Part shown: positions 36,621-44,827 of the stretch, piece after piece
Numbering within the stretch: position 1 is the first letter of the stretch
Layout: every line of letters begins with the position of its first letter
NCBI RefSeq assembly: GCF_002420705.1
Contig: NZ_DIIM01000003.1
Span: 267,923-331,922, forward strand
DNA from: Sphingobacterium sp. UBA5670
Lineage (GTDB): Bacteria; Bacteroidota; Bacteroidia; Sphingobacteriales; Sphingobacteriaceae
Direction of reading: 5' to 3'
DNA: 64,000 bases
Translations under genes and position numbers: made by a program
The notes under the pieces: generated by a model
The model's input: only the letters and a program-made list of their open reading frames with translations
Told to the model about the DNA's origin: nothing
The model's database searches: none

Positions 36621-37484
36621 TCAAAGGCCATCAAAAACTTTCATGCCCGTTGTTGATCCAAAGGAATCATGAAAGTTTTTTACGGTTCTAAATCCCAAAT
36701 TGCTAAAAGATGCATTGGGGCTTACCGAACCGATATACACCGTATTGAATGCCGCACAGCTATTTTTGCTGCACCACCAGGAGCCTCCACGGGCATGTGC
36801 AATAGAGCGATCACCATCTCTTTTGAGTTTACCTGTACAGAATTCAAACACATTACCAAAAATATCGTAAAGTCCCCATGGGTTTGGTTTGAATTTTCCA
36901 ACTGGAGCGGTATAAAGATATCCATCTGAAACATCGGCTTTCAAATGATTTCTTCCATGCCATATATTTGCGTAGTCGCCGATATTCTCTTTATCGACAC
37001 CGTCAAAATAATAACCTTCACTGCCTGCTCTCGCCGCAACCTCCCACTCATCAAAAGATGGCAACCTGCATGAAGCCCATTCGCAATATGCTAATACATC
37101 CCTGAAGGAAATACAGGTAACCGGATGGTTCATTTTTGTCTCAATACCACCACGGCTTATGCCATTTGGAAAGCGCCAATAGGCTGTACTATCTTGCAAC
37201 CAACGAAATTCCTCCAGTCCGGGTTCAAAGACCATAGCGTTGTGATAGCGCTCCGCTAATGTTTTATAGCCTGTTGCCCGAACAAATTTTTCAAAATCAG
37301 CATTGGTCAGCTCATATTTGGAAATCCAGAATGATTCGATATATACAGTTCTTTTGGGATTGTCTAGACTTAGGGTATCACCTAAATGGTAATTACCGGC
37401 TGGAATTTGAACATAATTGTTTTCCTGCGCATCACATGGAAAGTATAGGAGAATCCATCCCACCAAATAGAGTAACTTTCTCAT
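36621..37484 (-). CDS. Secreted SUMF1/formylglycine-generating-enzyme-domain protein
   Basis: 287 residues with a Sec signal ending near PCDAQ. The SUMF1 domain is plain: SFWISKYELTNADFEKFVRAT, NHPVTCISFRDVLAYCEWASCRLPSFDEWEVAARAG, NPWGLYDIFGNVFEFC and RGGSW to LGFR. Some members are real formylglycine-generating enzymes, but many Bacteroidota homologues are structural envelope proteins. The domain ends at LGFRTVKNF; the final ~16 residues are encoded inside a terminator-like hairpin. It is the third gene of an operon with two secreted paralogues (ATGA overlap). Confidence 0.88.
   Translation of the reverse strand: MRKLLYLVGWILLYFPCDAQENNYVQIPAGNYHLGDTLSLDNPKRTVYIESFWISKYELTNADFEKFVRATGYKTLAERYHNAMVFEPGLEEFRWLQDSTAYWRFPNGISRGGIETKMNHPVTCISFRDVLAYCEWASCRLPSFDEWEVAARAGSEGYYFDGVDKENIGDYANIWHGRNHLKADVSDGYLYTAPVGKFKPNPWGLYDIFGNVFEFCTGKLKRDGDRSIAHARGGSWWCSKNSCAAFNTVYIGSVSPNASFSNLGFRTVKNFHDSFGSTTGMKVFDGL
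36633..36681. terminator. Hairpin that overlaps the 3' end of the SUMF1 gene; probable kduD terminator
   Basis: Arms AAAAACTTTCATG and CATGAAAGTTTTT form a 13 bp stem with a loop of about 22 bp. On the + strand it is followed by a T6 tract, which suits termination of kduD. It lies inside the last codons of the convergent SUMF1 gene. Confidence 0.7.
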
Positions 37485-38263
37485 TTTCCTTGCTGTATCT
37501 TATAATATGCTGCCGCGGTTTCAAGAATATACCGCTCATTTGCCTCAGAAAAGTTTATCCAGCTGTCATAGCTCACATCCGAACCATATAGTTTGCTGTA
37601 TATTTTCGATCGTTCGAAATCAGAAATTTTCGCTTTTTTTAAGAGCAGCAAAAGTGTTGTCAATATATCTTTGTCCCTTGGGTTTGACCGGTAAAAGTCA
37701 ATCAAAAAGGGAATGCTTTCCCAGGCATCTATCTCCAAAATTGCCGACTTGTAATTTAAACCCATCTCATGGTTCTTTACAGCTAGATTCTGTATTAATC
37801 CTAACACCCTTTCTTTATTCTTTTTCATAAAAGAGATCTGCCGATCACTCCAAAAAACACCTCCATAAACGAAAAGCAACTGGCCGAATATTTTATTCTG
37901 AGGGTCATATAAAAACATGCGTTCCGCACAAGCTTGACTAAATATTTCTGGATAAATCATCGTGTATGTGAATTTTTCCTCAAAACTTAAGGTATTAAAA
38001 TCACGGATAGATATTCCGCCATCATAGTCAGTCAATGCTTCATCAGGAAGAGTACTTAAACGTTTATCTATTAGATTTTGAACCTTTTTTCTATTAAAAG
38101 GAGGAATACTATTTTTTTCACGAAAGGCATAATACGAGGAATCCTGAGGACGAGGATCACTCCAGGCAACATCTTTGTATTCCTGTGCCTTAACGAAGTT
38201 AAAACACAATCCTCCCAAAAAGAGGATCAAAAGCCCAAATATTCTACTTGCTTTTTTTCTCAT
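37481..38263 (-). CDS. Secreted protein of unknown function, paralogue B
   Basis: 260 residues with a Sec signal (IFGLLILFLGGLCFNFVKAQE). The mature part is helical, with LSFEEKFTYTMIYPEIFSQAC, NYKSAILEIDAWESIPFLIDFY and DKDILTTLLLLLKK. The same blocks occur in order in its neighbour, so the pair arose by tandem duplication. It overlaps the upstream gene by 20 bp and the SUMF1 gene by 4 bp. I do not recognise the family. Confidence 0.8.
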   Translation of the reverse strand: MRKKASRIFGLLILFLGGLCFNFVKAQEYKDVAWSDPRPQDSSYYAFREKNSIPPFNRKKVQNLIDKRLSTLPDEALTDYDGGISIRDFNTLSFEEKFTYTMIYPEIFSQACAERMFLYDPQNKIFGQLLFVYGGVFWSDRQISFMKKNKERVLGLIQNLAVKNHEMGLNYKSAILEIDAWESIPFLIDFYRSNPRDKDILTTLLLLLKKAKISDFERSKIYSKLYGSDVSYDSWINFSEANERYILETAAAYYKIQQGK

Positions 38264-38999
38264 TGTAATAATTCAGCGCCCTACTAAAGATCAAAGCTTC
38301 ATTTTCTTTGTTGTAATTTAAATAAGAATAATAATTACTTTGTTCTCCATACAACTTTTTAAACGAAGCAGATTTAATAAATTCATTATATTCACCACGT
38401 TTCATAAGCAACAGCAACAGGGTCAATGCATCCTTGTCTTTCGGTGTTCTCTTACCATAGTCAATGATAAAAGGAATCATTTGCCAAGCGTTTAATTCCA
38501 CTAGGGCATGCTTATAGTTTACCCCCATACGTTTGCTTCTCGCGACAGATTCTTGAATAAGTTTCAGAATAGAATCTCTATTTTCCTGCAGAAAATCGGT
38601 CTGTCTCTGTGACCAGGAAGATTCATTGAAACCGTCTAATAATGTCCCAAAGATCTTTTTGTCTATCTGTGTTTGGTACTCAGGTATAGCACAATTCTGT
38701 GCATATAACTCCGCGTGAATCATGGTATAGGTAAATTTTTCACGTAGAGATAGCTTTTTAAAATCAACAGCCGAAATCGCATTTGTTCCTGCATCCGTCA
38801 TTTCTTTATCTTCTTCAGGGATTATTTTTGCAATTAATGCTTTTACCTTGTCCAAGCCATAAGGAGGTATGGTCATTTTGCTTCGCATTTCGATAGCAGC
38901 AGGATCCATGAAGAGATTATTTTCATCGGTCTGATCTGTTTGTCCGAAAACATTCCCAAAACAAGCTAAAGAGATAATAAATAAAACTATCCTTTTCAT
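38244..38999 (-). CDS. Secreted protein of unknown function, paralogue A
   Basis: 251 residues with a Sec signal ending near GNVFGQ. Blocks LSLREKFTYTMIHAELYAQNC, NYKHALVELNAWQMIPFIIDY and DKDALTLLLLLMKRG align with paralogue B. It is predicted soluble and helical, with two conserved Cys in the pair (the AQNC/SQAC cysteine is shared). It is the first gene of the operon. Function unknown. Confidence 0.8.
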   Translation of the reverse strand: MKRIVLFIISLACFGNVFGQTDQTDENNLFMDPAAIEMRSKMTIPPYGLDKVKALIAKIIPEEDKEMTDAGTNAISAVDFKKLSLREKFTYTMIHAELYAQNCAIPEYQTQIDKKIFGTLLDGFNESSWSQRQTDFLQENRDSILKLIQESVARSKRMGVNYKHALVELNAWQMIPFIIDYGKRTPKDKDALTLLLLLMKRGEYNEFIKSASFKKLYGEQSNYYSYLNYNKENEALIFSRALNYYNEKKSK

Positions 39000-39127
39000 A
39001 TCGTATGATTTAATTAATTTTAAAAATAAAGAAATTATGCCTACAAAAATTATTCCTCTTTATTTTCTAAAATCTTTTCGGCACTATCTAAGCAAATTAG
39101 CCTTTTACTGGCTATCTCATACAAAAC

Positions 39128-39162
39128 AAAAATCCCCAGATTTATTCAATCTAGGGATTTTT
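39128..39162 (-). terminator. nadD terminator
   Basis: Stem AAAATCCCCAGATT / AATCTAGGGATTTT with flanking A and T tracts, shortly after the nadD stop. Confidence 0.85.
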
Positions 39163-39184
39163 GCTTTGTATATTGTTACTTAAA

Positions 39185-39760
39185 TTAGGAATAAAGACCT
39201 TTTTTATCGATAAAATCAATTACCTTTTGCGGTGTAAAAAACTGAATATTTTTATTTTCCTTAATTGCTTTCCGCAGAAAAGTAGAAGATAATTCCATCA
39301 ACGGTGTTTCTGTCATGATAATTGAAGGATGATCTTTAAATTTTTCAGTTCCGTACCCCGGCCGCGGATAAACATAAATTTGGTAATCACGCAAAATAAT
39401 ATCAGCATTCTTCCATTTTTCCAGCGATTCCAAATTGTCCTGCCCCATTAGGAGCACGAATTCCCGATTAGGGTATTTCTCCTTTAGATGCGTCAAGGTA
39501 TCGATGGTATACGATGGTATGGGCAAGTGGAATTCAATATCACTGACCCGCAAATGTTCACAATCTTCCAATGCAAGATTCAACATTTCCAAACGGTCAT
39601 AGGGATCTGCCAGCGTAGATTTCTTTTTAAACGGATTCTGTGGAGAAACCACAAACCAAACTTCATCCAGTCCAGTAAAGTTGGCCATATAATTTGCAAT
39701 GATCAGATGCCCAATATGCACCGGATTAAAAGAGCCAAAAAATAAACCAATCTTACGCAT
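39185..39760 (-). CDS. nadD: Nicotinate-nucleotide adenylyltransferase
   Basis: 191 residues from ATG at 39760 (MRKIGLFFGSFNPVHIGHL); the longer frame would run into gmk. The nucleotidyltransferase motif GSFNPVHIGHL and the C-terminal ELSSTFLRKAI (ISSTxIR type) identify NadD. It adenylates nicotinate mononucleotide to give deamido-NAD, downstream of NadB and NadA, whose genes flank 58-61 kb. It is 4 bp after gmk in the yicC-gmk-nadD operon. Confidence 0.96.
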   Translation of the reverse strand: MRKIGLFFGSFNPVHIGHLIIANYMANFTGLDEVWFVVSPQNPFKKKSTLADPYDRLEMLNLALEDCEHLRVSDIEFHLPIPSYTIDTLTHLKEKYPNREFVLLMGQDNLESLEKWKNADIILRDYQIYVYPRPGYGTEKFKDHPSIIMTETPLMELSSTFLRKAIKENKNIQFFTPQKVIDFIDKKGLYS

Positions 39761-39764
39761 GAAC

Positions 39765-40334
39765 CTATTTATTGATAAATCCCATGACGATTTCTTCCGC
39801 ATCGGCACATGCGGTAGCTAAATCAAAATTCTTCAATATAACATCAAACTTATTAGCATACGTAAGTTCCAATTCAGCCTTCGCAAACCGCTCCTGTAGT
39901 TTTTCCTCAGAGTCCGTTCCACGTCCTGTTAATCGTTCCTTAAGAACCTCCAAAGAAGGCGGCTGAACGAATATCGAGATTGCCTGTTCTGGAAATTTAG
40001 ATTTCAAACGTAATCCGCCGACAACATCGATATCAAAAATAACATGTTTGCCTTCTTTCCAAATACGTTCAATTTCAGAACGCAGCGTCCCATAAAATGT
40101 ACCTGAATAAACTTCTTCGAACTCGATAAACTCTTGTTTGGCTACCTTATGTAAAAACTCTTCTTTCGACATAAAATAGTAGTCTTTTCCATTCACTTCC
40201 TGTCCTCTGGGATCGCGTGTACTCGCTGAAATGGAAAACTCTATTTTATCGCCATGTTTACTTAAAAGATCCCTTACGATTGTTGTTTTTCCCGCTCCCG
40301 ATGGCGCCGAGAATATAATTAATTTACCGCTCAT
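39765..40334 (-). CDS. gmk: Guanylate kinase
   Basis: 189 residues. The P-loop SAPSGAGKTT lies at 9-18, followed by the GMP-binding block SISASTRDPRGQEVNGKDYYF and the lid region. It phosphorylates GMP to GDP. It is 2 bp after the yicC-like gene, the common arrangement in many bacteria. Confidence 0.97.
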   Translation of the reverse strand: MSGKLIIFSAPSGAGKTTIVRDLLSKHGDKIEFSISASTRDPRGQEVNGKDYYFMSKEEFLHKVAKQEFIEFEEVYSGTFYGTLRSEIERIWKEGKHVIFDIDVVGGLRLKSKFPEQAISIFVQPPSLEVLKERLTGRGTDSEEKLQERFAKAELELTYANKFDVILKNFDLATACADAEEIVMGFINK

Positions 40335-40336
40335 TC

Positions 40337-41212
40337 TTATAATACGTTGAGCAATTGCTCTTTTATTTTTTCTAATTCTTCTTTCATTCGGACTACAATC
40401 TGTTGAATGCCCGCATGATTTGCTTTAGAGCCCAGGGTATTGATCTCCCTTCCCATTTCCTGTGAAATAAAACCCAATTTTTTTCCATTTGAATCTGCAG
40501 ATTCAAATGCTTTTAAAAAGTAATTACAGTGGGAGCGCAATCGGACTTTTTCTTCAGTTACATCCAATTTATCAATGTAATAAACGAGTTCTTGTTCAAA
40601 TCGATTTTGATCTACATTCTCCTTACCCACCGTATCATTTAAAAATTGCTCGATACGCTGTCTGATCAATGGAATACGTTCTACCTCTAGATCTTCCACT
40701 TGTCCAAGATAGGTCAATATCAGCTCGGCTCTCTTCTTTAAGTCTTCTGCAAGTACATTGCCTTCATCTTCACGAAATGTATTAAAACGTTTGACCGCAT
40801 CATAAAAAGCATCCATTAATACTTTAGATTCTTCGTCATCAACCGAATCATCATTATTGGTGATTACCTCAGGCATATTTAATGCAAGTTCAAACAGGTT
40901 GACATTTGTGTCGTTGAGCTCGGATGCAATCTGCTGCAATTGACTGTAATATTTTTTAAGTAAATCAGAATTGATGGAAGACGCTTTTGCTGTTTGATCC
41001 GTGTATTCGACAGTTACATTCATGTTAACTTTACCACGCTCAATAAGTTTGCTGCTTTCAGTCCGCAGGGTTAATTCTTTGTCCGAAACAACTTTGGGCA
41101 AACGGAGATTTAATTCAAGGAATTTTGAATTTAAGGACTTTATTTCGACACTATATTTAACTTTACCGTTATCAGCGGAAGCCGTGCCATATCCTGTCAT
41201 GGATTTTATCAT
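40337..41212 (-). CDS. YicC/YloC-family endoribonuclease
   Basis: 291 residues from ATG at 41212 (MIKSMTGYGTASADNG); MTGYG at 41200 is a shorter option. SMTGYG, VEIKSLNSKFLELNLRLP and the C-terminal FISQEMGREINTLGSKANH and MKEELEKIKEQLLNVL are the family hallmarks. YicC proteins were recently assigned ribonuclease activity on structured RNA. It is the first gene of yicC-gmk-nadD. A TACCTTTG box lies at 41216-41223, very close to the start. Confidence 0.93.
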   Translation of the reverse strand: MIKSMTGYGTASADNGKVKYSVEIKSLNSKFLELNLRLPKVVSDKELTLRTESSKLIERGKVNMNVTVEYTDQTAKASSINSDLLKKYYSQLQQIASELNDTNVNLFELALNMPEVITNNDDSVDDEESKVLMDAFYDAVKRFNTFREDEGNVLAEDLKKRAELILTYLGQVEDLEVERIPLIRQRIEQFLNDTVGKENVDQNRFEQELVYYIDKLDVTEEKVRLRSHCNYFLKAFESADSNGKKLGFISQEMGREINTLGSKANHAGIQQIVVRMKEELEKIKEQLLNVL

Positions 41213-41291
41213 ATGCAAAGGTATGACTTTTCAGTAAAAATTGAATACTCTGCATTGATTAATTGCTGATACTCCCCAAATTAACTTCCTT

Positions 41292-41867
41292 TTAGTTCCA
41301 GTCGTGCTTGGCGATGATAACAACAAGATAACTTTCATAAGGCCTGGCACCTTTACATTCCACATAACCAATTCCGATATCATACAAGGAAGCATTCCAC
41401 TGATCCATACCCAATAAATGCGTACGATGATGGTAACCGGGGGCCTCCTTTCCAATAATAAGGGCTTTAATGGCGTCTGTAGCACTTGCACGATTGGCAG
41501 CAATAGATTCAAAATTGTTTGAACTTCGTTTTTTCAGCCATTCAGGATTAAGCTGATACCCGGCCTCTTCAATGAAATAGTTAGGCCCATACCCCTCAGG
41601 AGAAACATGGTCAAAATAAGAGCGTTTAGCCATGTCTTTAGCGCGGTAAACAGCAACCTCAGCCAGCTGATTGTTCCAATGGAGTTTAGTCCGTTTAATC
41701 TTCTGCAGATTAAACAGTTTGAGTTCTTTCTTATACTTTTCTGGGTTTGTGCGAACTCTATTCAATAGTTCATAAGCCTCTTTCGCTTGATGATGATCAA
41801 CAACAACACGCTGTGCTAAAGCAAACTGTGTAAAAAACAAGGTAAATGCTAAAACCAAATAATTCAT
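41292..41867 (-). CDS. Secreted CAP-domain (SCP/PR1-like) protein
   Basis: 191 residues with a Sec signal ending near QFALAQ. The CAP fold is shown by EAYELLNRVRTNPEKY, LHWNNQLAEVAVYRAKDMAKRSYFDHVSPEGYGPNYFIEEAGY and the HRTHLLGMDQWNASLYDIGIGYVE block. The histidine and glutamate pairs of the CAP cavity are present. The function of bacterial CAP proteins is mostly unknown; the location is outside the inner membrane. Confidence 0.9.
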   Translation of the reverse strand: MNYLVLAFTLFFTQFALAQRVVVDHHQAKEAYELLNRVRTNPEKYKKELKLFNLQKIKRTKLHWNNQLAEVAVYRAKDMAKRSYFDHVSPEGYGPNYFIEEAGYQLNPEWLKKRSSNNFESIAANRASATDAIKALIIGKEAPGYHHRTHLLGMDQWNASLYDIGIGYVECKGARPYESYLVVIIAKHDWN

Positions 41868-41877
41868 ACCTAAATAG

Positions 41878-42090
41878 TTATTTCATAAGCTCGTGATGCG
41901 CAGCCTTTCTATATAAAGAGATATTCAGATTATTCTCATCAATATATTTAGATGCTAAATATGGATATTTCATACAAAAAAAAAACGCTCTTTCAATGGT
42001 AGATTCGAATATTCGGGCAATTTTACCCGCTTCGTTTACTTGATAATTTTTTAGAGCAATCGCTCGTTCATCAACGTTAGTGCTTCCCAA
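41878..42090 (-). pseudogene. Possible gene remnant
   Basis: An open frame of about 70 codons that begins only with TTG or earlier non-ATG codons after a stop at about 42114. It contains GSTNVDERA, which recalls the GSxNxDxR part of phospholipase-D active sites, but the HxK part is absent. It could be a decayed fragment or chance; it lies 10 bp before the CAP gene. Confidence 0.25.
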
Positions 42091-42148
42091 GTAAGAATAA
42101 TTCGAACTATTCCTTTAACCTTAAAAGACGATATTTAGTATGCAACGT

Positions 42149-42796
42149 TTAATCTTTTTTTGACTTTGTAGCAGCTAAAAACTGTATAAGCATGGGTATT
42201 AAGCTAATAAAAATAACGGCTAAGATAACCAAGGAAAAATTACGTTTAAAAAATGGCAGCTGTCCAAAGTAATAGCCTGCTAGGATAAATAAAGAAACCC
42301 ATAATGTGCCCCCCACTATATTGTATTTTCCAAAGACAGTATAGGGCATTTTACCAATACCCGCTACAAATGGAGCAAAAGTTCTAACAATAGGCACAAA
42401 CCGTGCATAAACGATGGTCTTTGTTCCGTGTTTGGCATAAAAATCCTGTGTTTTTTGCAGATAAGAAGGTTTAAATACCCTTGATCCTGGTCTAAAAACT
42501 CTTATTCCAACATATTTACCGATTTCATAATTCACGAAATCGCCAGAAATAGCAGCCAAGATTAAAATGAAAATAAACAGGGACAAAGAGAGCTGACAGT
42601 CTGGTCGGGCAATTATCGCTCCCAAGGCAAATAAAACAGAATCTCCGGGAAGAAAAGGTGTGACAACAAATCCTGTTTCAGCAAAGATGACCAAAAACAA
42701 AATCAAATAAGTCCAGTTCGCATAACTATTGATCAGCTGCAAAAGATGTCCATCAATATGCAATATAAAATCAATGAGTTGTGTGATCGTTTCCAT
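42149..42796 (-). CDS. DedA-family membrane protein (second of a tandem pair)
   Basis: 215 residues. FLPGDSVLFALGAI, GDFVNYEIGKYVG and RFVPIVRTFAPFVAGIGKMPY are the DedA (VTT domain) motifs, including the re-entrant-loop Arg/Pro region. DedA proteins are inner-membrane transporters or scramblases for lipid carriers such as undecaprenyl phosphate. It shares its whole layout with the gene upstream and follows a terminator, so it may be less expressed than its partner. Confidence 0.93.
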   Translation of the reverse strand: METITQLIDFILHIDGHLLQLINSYANWTYLILFLVIFAETGFVVTPFLPGDSVLFALGAIIARPDCQLSLSLFIFILILAAISGDFVNYEIGKYVGIRVFRPGSRVFKPSYLQKTQDFYAKHGTKTIVYARFVPIVRTFAPFVAGIGKMPYTVFGKYNIVGGTLWVSLFILAGYYFGQLPFFKRNFSLVILAVIFISLIPMLIQFLAATKSKKD

Positions 42797-42806
42797 TTTG
42801 ATCCAT

Positions 42807-42838
42807 AAAAAAAGGGAATCCTATTGGACTCCCTTTTT
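42807..42838 (-). terminator. Terminator between the two dedA genes, with the stop codon in its loop
   Basis: Stem AAAAAGGGA(g)TCC / GGA(t)TCCCTTTTT. On the minus strand the TAG stop of the upstream dedA gene sits in the loop and a T7 tract follows. Confidence 0.8.
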
Positions 42839-43483
42839 AGTTTTTATCTTTTCTTTTATGACCTCGATGACTATTGGCAATACAGATATAAAAATAATGA
42901 TTAGTACCACCTTCGAGAAGTTATCCCGGATAATCGGAATATTTCCCAAGAAATATCCGGCGAGGGTTATTCCCCCCACCCACAAGACAGCTCCTACAAC
43001 ATTATACGTGATGAAAGTACCATAATTCATCTTTCCAATACCACCTACGAAAGGTGCCAAGGTGCGGACAATCGGTACAAAGCGCGCTATAACGATCGTT
43101 TTACTACCATATTTCTCATAAAAAGAATGCGTCTTGGCAATCTGCTCATCTTTGACAACCTGTTTACCAAAGAGCTTAAATTTTGTTAAGCGCATACCAA
43201 AATGCTTTCCGATAGAATAATTCAAGGAATCACCGGAAACCGCCGCAACCAACAAAACGAAAATCATCAGCCATACATTGAGATCATTTGGTTGTGCTGC
43301 TAGCATGCCTGCAGCAAACAACAAAGAATCTCCCGGTAAAAAAGGCATGACAACCACCCCGGTTTCTACAAAAATAATAAGAAACAGAATAAGGTATGTC
43401 CAAGTCTGATAATCATTGACTATTTCAACCAAATGTTTATCAATATGGAGAATAAAGTCAATGAGGTGTGTAATTATTTCCAA
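42821..43483 (-). CDS. DedA-family membrane protein (first of a tandem pair)
   Basis: 220 residues. The start is TTG at 43483: the resulting MEIITHLIDFILHIDKHL aligns exactly with the ATG start METITQLIDFILHIDGHL of the paralogue. Motifs FLPGDSLLFAAGML, GDSLNYSIGKHFG and RFVPIVRTLAPFVGGIGKMNY place it in the DedA family. Four or more transmembrane segments are visible. It follows dnaN by 13 bp, so it is probably co-transcribed with the sliding clamp gene. Confidence 0.93.
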   Translation of the reverse strand: MEIITHLIDFILHIDKHLVEIVNDYQTWTYLILFLIIFVETGVVVMPFLPGDSLLFAAGMLAAQPNDLNVWLMIFVLLVAAVSGDSLNYSIGKHFGMRLTKFKLFGKQVVKDEQIAKTHSFYEKYGSKTIVIARFVPIVRTLAPFVGGIGKMNYGTFITYNVVGAVLWVGGITLAGYFLGNIPIIRDNFSKVVLIIIFISVLPIVIEVIKEKIKTKKGVQ

Positions 43484-43496
43484 ACCGAGAAGAATA

Positions 43497-44618
43497 TTAA
43501 GCGTTGTTTAACATAACAGGCATCACCAACATCAAAATATCTTCATGATCTTCTGATACTGCTGGGATCAATAAGCCAGCACGATTTGGTGTACTCATCT
43601 CCAAAACAACTTCTTCGCTCTCTAGGTTATTTAGCATTTCAACTAAGAACTTGGCATTAAAACCAATTTCCATATCGTCTCCTTCAAATTGACAAGATAA
43701 GCGCTCATGTGCTTCATTAGAAAAATCCAGATCTTCGGCAGAGATGTGCAACTCACTACCTGAAATTTTCAGACGAACCTGGTGTGTCGTTTTATTGGCA
43801 AAGATCACCACACGTCTCAATGTATTCAAGAACAATAAGCGGTCTACAGTCAACTTGTTTGGATTGACTTGAGGGATTACAGCAGCATAATCTGGATAAC
43901 GCTCGTCAATTAAACGACAGATCAAATTAATATTGCCAAAGCTAAAGAACGCATTGGTCTGATTATATTCAATGGATACTGCCACATCATCTGATGGCAG
44001 GGAAGATTTTAACAATGAAAGTGCTTTTTTCGGCAAAATAAGGGATGCTGGTTTTTCAGCACCGATATCCGTTCTTGAATAACGTACCAATTTGTGTGCA
44101 TCTGTAGAAACAAAAGTCACATTCTTTTCAGCTAACTGTACCAAAACACCTGACATTGCCGGTCTCAATTCATCGTTACTAACGGCAAAAATTGTTTTGC
44201 TGATCGCTTCCGATAAAATAGGAGCTGGCATCTGAATAACAGAACCATTATCAATAGAAGGAATTTTAGGAAAATCGTCAGCGTTTTCTCCACTCAATTT
44301 ATACTTACCATCACCTGCGCTGATTTCGATAGCCAAGGTATTCATGTCTACTGAAAATGCTACCGGCTGATCTGGCAAAGTTTTTAATGTCTCAATCAAA
44401 ATCTTCGAAGGCATGGCTACTCTTCCTTCTTCTTTTGCCTCAATCTGTAGCGAAGTAACCATACTTGTTTGCAGATCCGTAGCAGAAATAGTCAAGTTAT
44501 TGTCTTTTATTTCAAAAAGAAAGTTTTCCAAGATTGGCAAAACAGTACTTGTACTGGATGCGCCATTGATAGCTTGTAACTGCTTTAATAAAATTGATGT
44601 TGATACAATGAATCTCAT
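43497..44618 (-). CDS. dnaN: DNA polymerase III beta subunit (sliding clamp)
   Basis: 373 residues from ATG at 44618 (MRFIVSTSILLKQLQAING); longer in-frame starts would precede its promoter. Three similar clamp domains are recognisable, including the central VSTDAHKLVRYSR and the C-terminal VLMLVMPVML-like ending. The clamp tethers DNA polymerase to DNA. dnaN is 7 kb from dnaA rather than adjacent, and its neighbour on the other strand is holB, another replisome gene. Confidence 0.97.
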   Translation of the reverse strand: MRFIVSTSILLKQLQAINGASSTSTVLPILENFLFEIKDNNLTISATDLQTSMVTSLQIEAKEEGRVAMPSKILIETLKTLPDQPVAFSVDMNTLAIEISAGDGKYKLSGENADDFPKIPSIDNGSVIQMPAPILSEAISKTIFAVSNDELRPAMSGVLVQLAEKNVTFVSTDAHKLVRYSRTDIGAEKPASLILPKKALSLLKSSLPSDDVAVSIEYNQTNAFFSFGNINLICRLIDERYPDYAAVIPQVNPNKLTVDRLLFLNTLRRVVIFANKTTHQVRLKISGSELHISAEDLDFSNEAHERLSCQFEGDDMEIGFNAKFLVEMLNNLESEEVVLEMSTPNRAGLLIPAVSEDHEDILMLVMPVMLNNA

Positions 44619-44756
44619 TTCCTGAATACTAATTATTATGTGCAATAATACACAAATTAATCAATATTTTTCAGTTTTATAGGCGCCTTTCTTTCCACAT
44701 AAAGAGATTTCCAAGCCTCAAATAAGCATTTGTATTTCAATTAATAAGCACTGCAC

Positions 44757-44764
44757 CAAAAGTA
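44757..44764 (-). promoter_or_regulatory. Candidate -7 promoter box of dnaN
   Basis: Minus-strand TACTTTTG fits TAnnTTTG, about 140 bp upstream of the dnaN ATG. Confidence 0.4.
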
Positions 44765-44802
44765 TAGAAAGCAAATTCGGCTCGATAAATCACAATATTT
44801 AT

Positions 44803-44810
44803 TACATTTG
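44803..44810 (+). promoter_or_regulatory. Candidate -7 promoter box of holB
   Basis: TACATTTG fits TAnnTTTG, 17 bp before the holB ATG, implying a short leader. Confidence 0.5.
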
Positions 44811-44827
44811 TATAATAGCAGTAGTGT

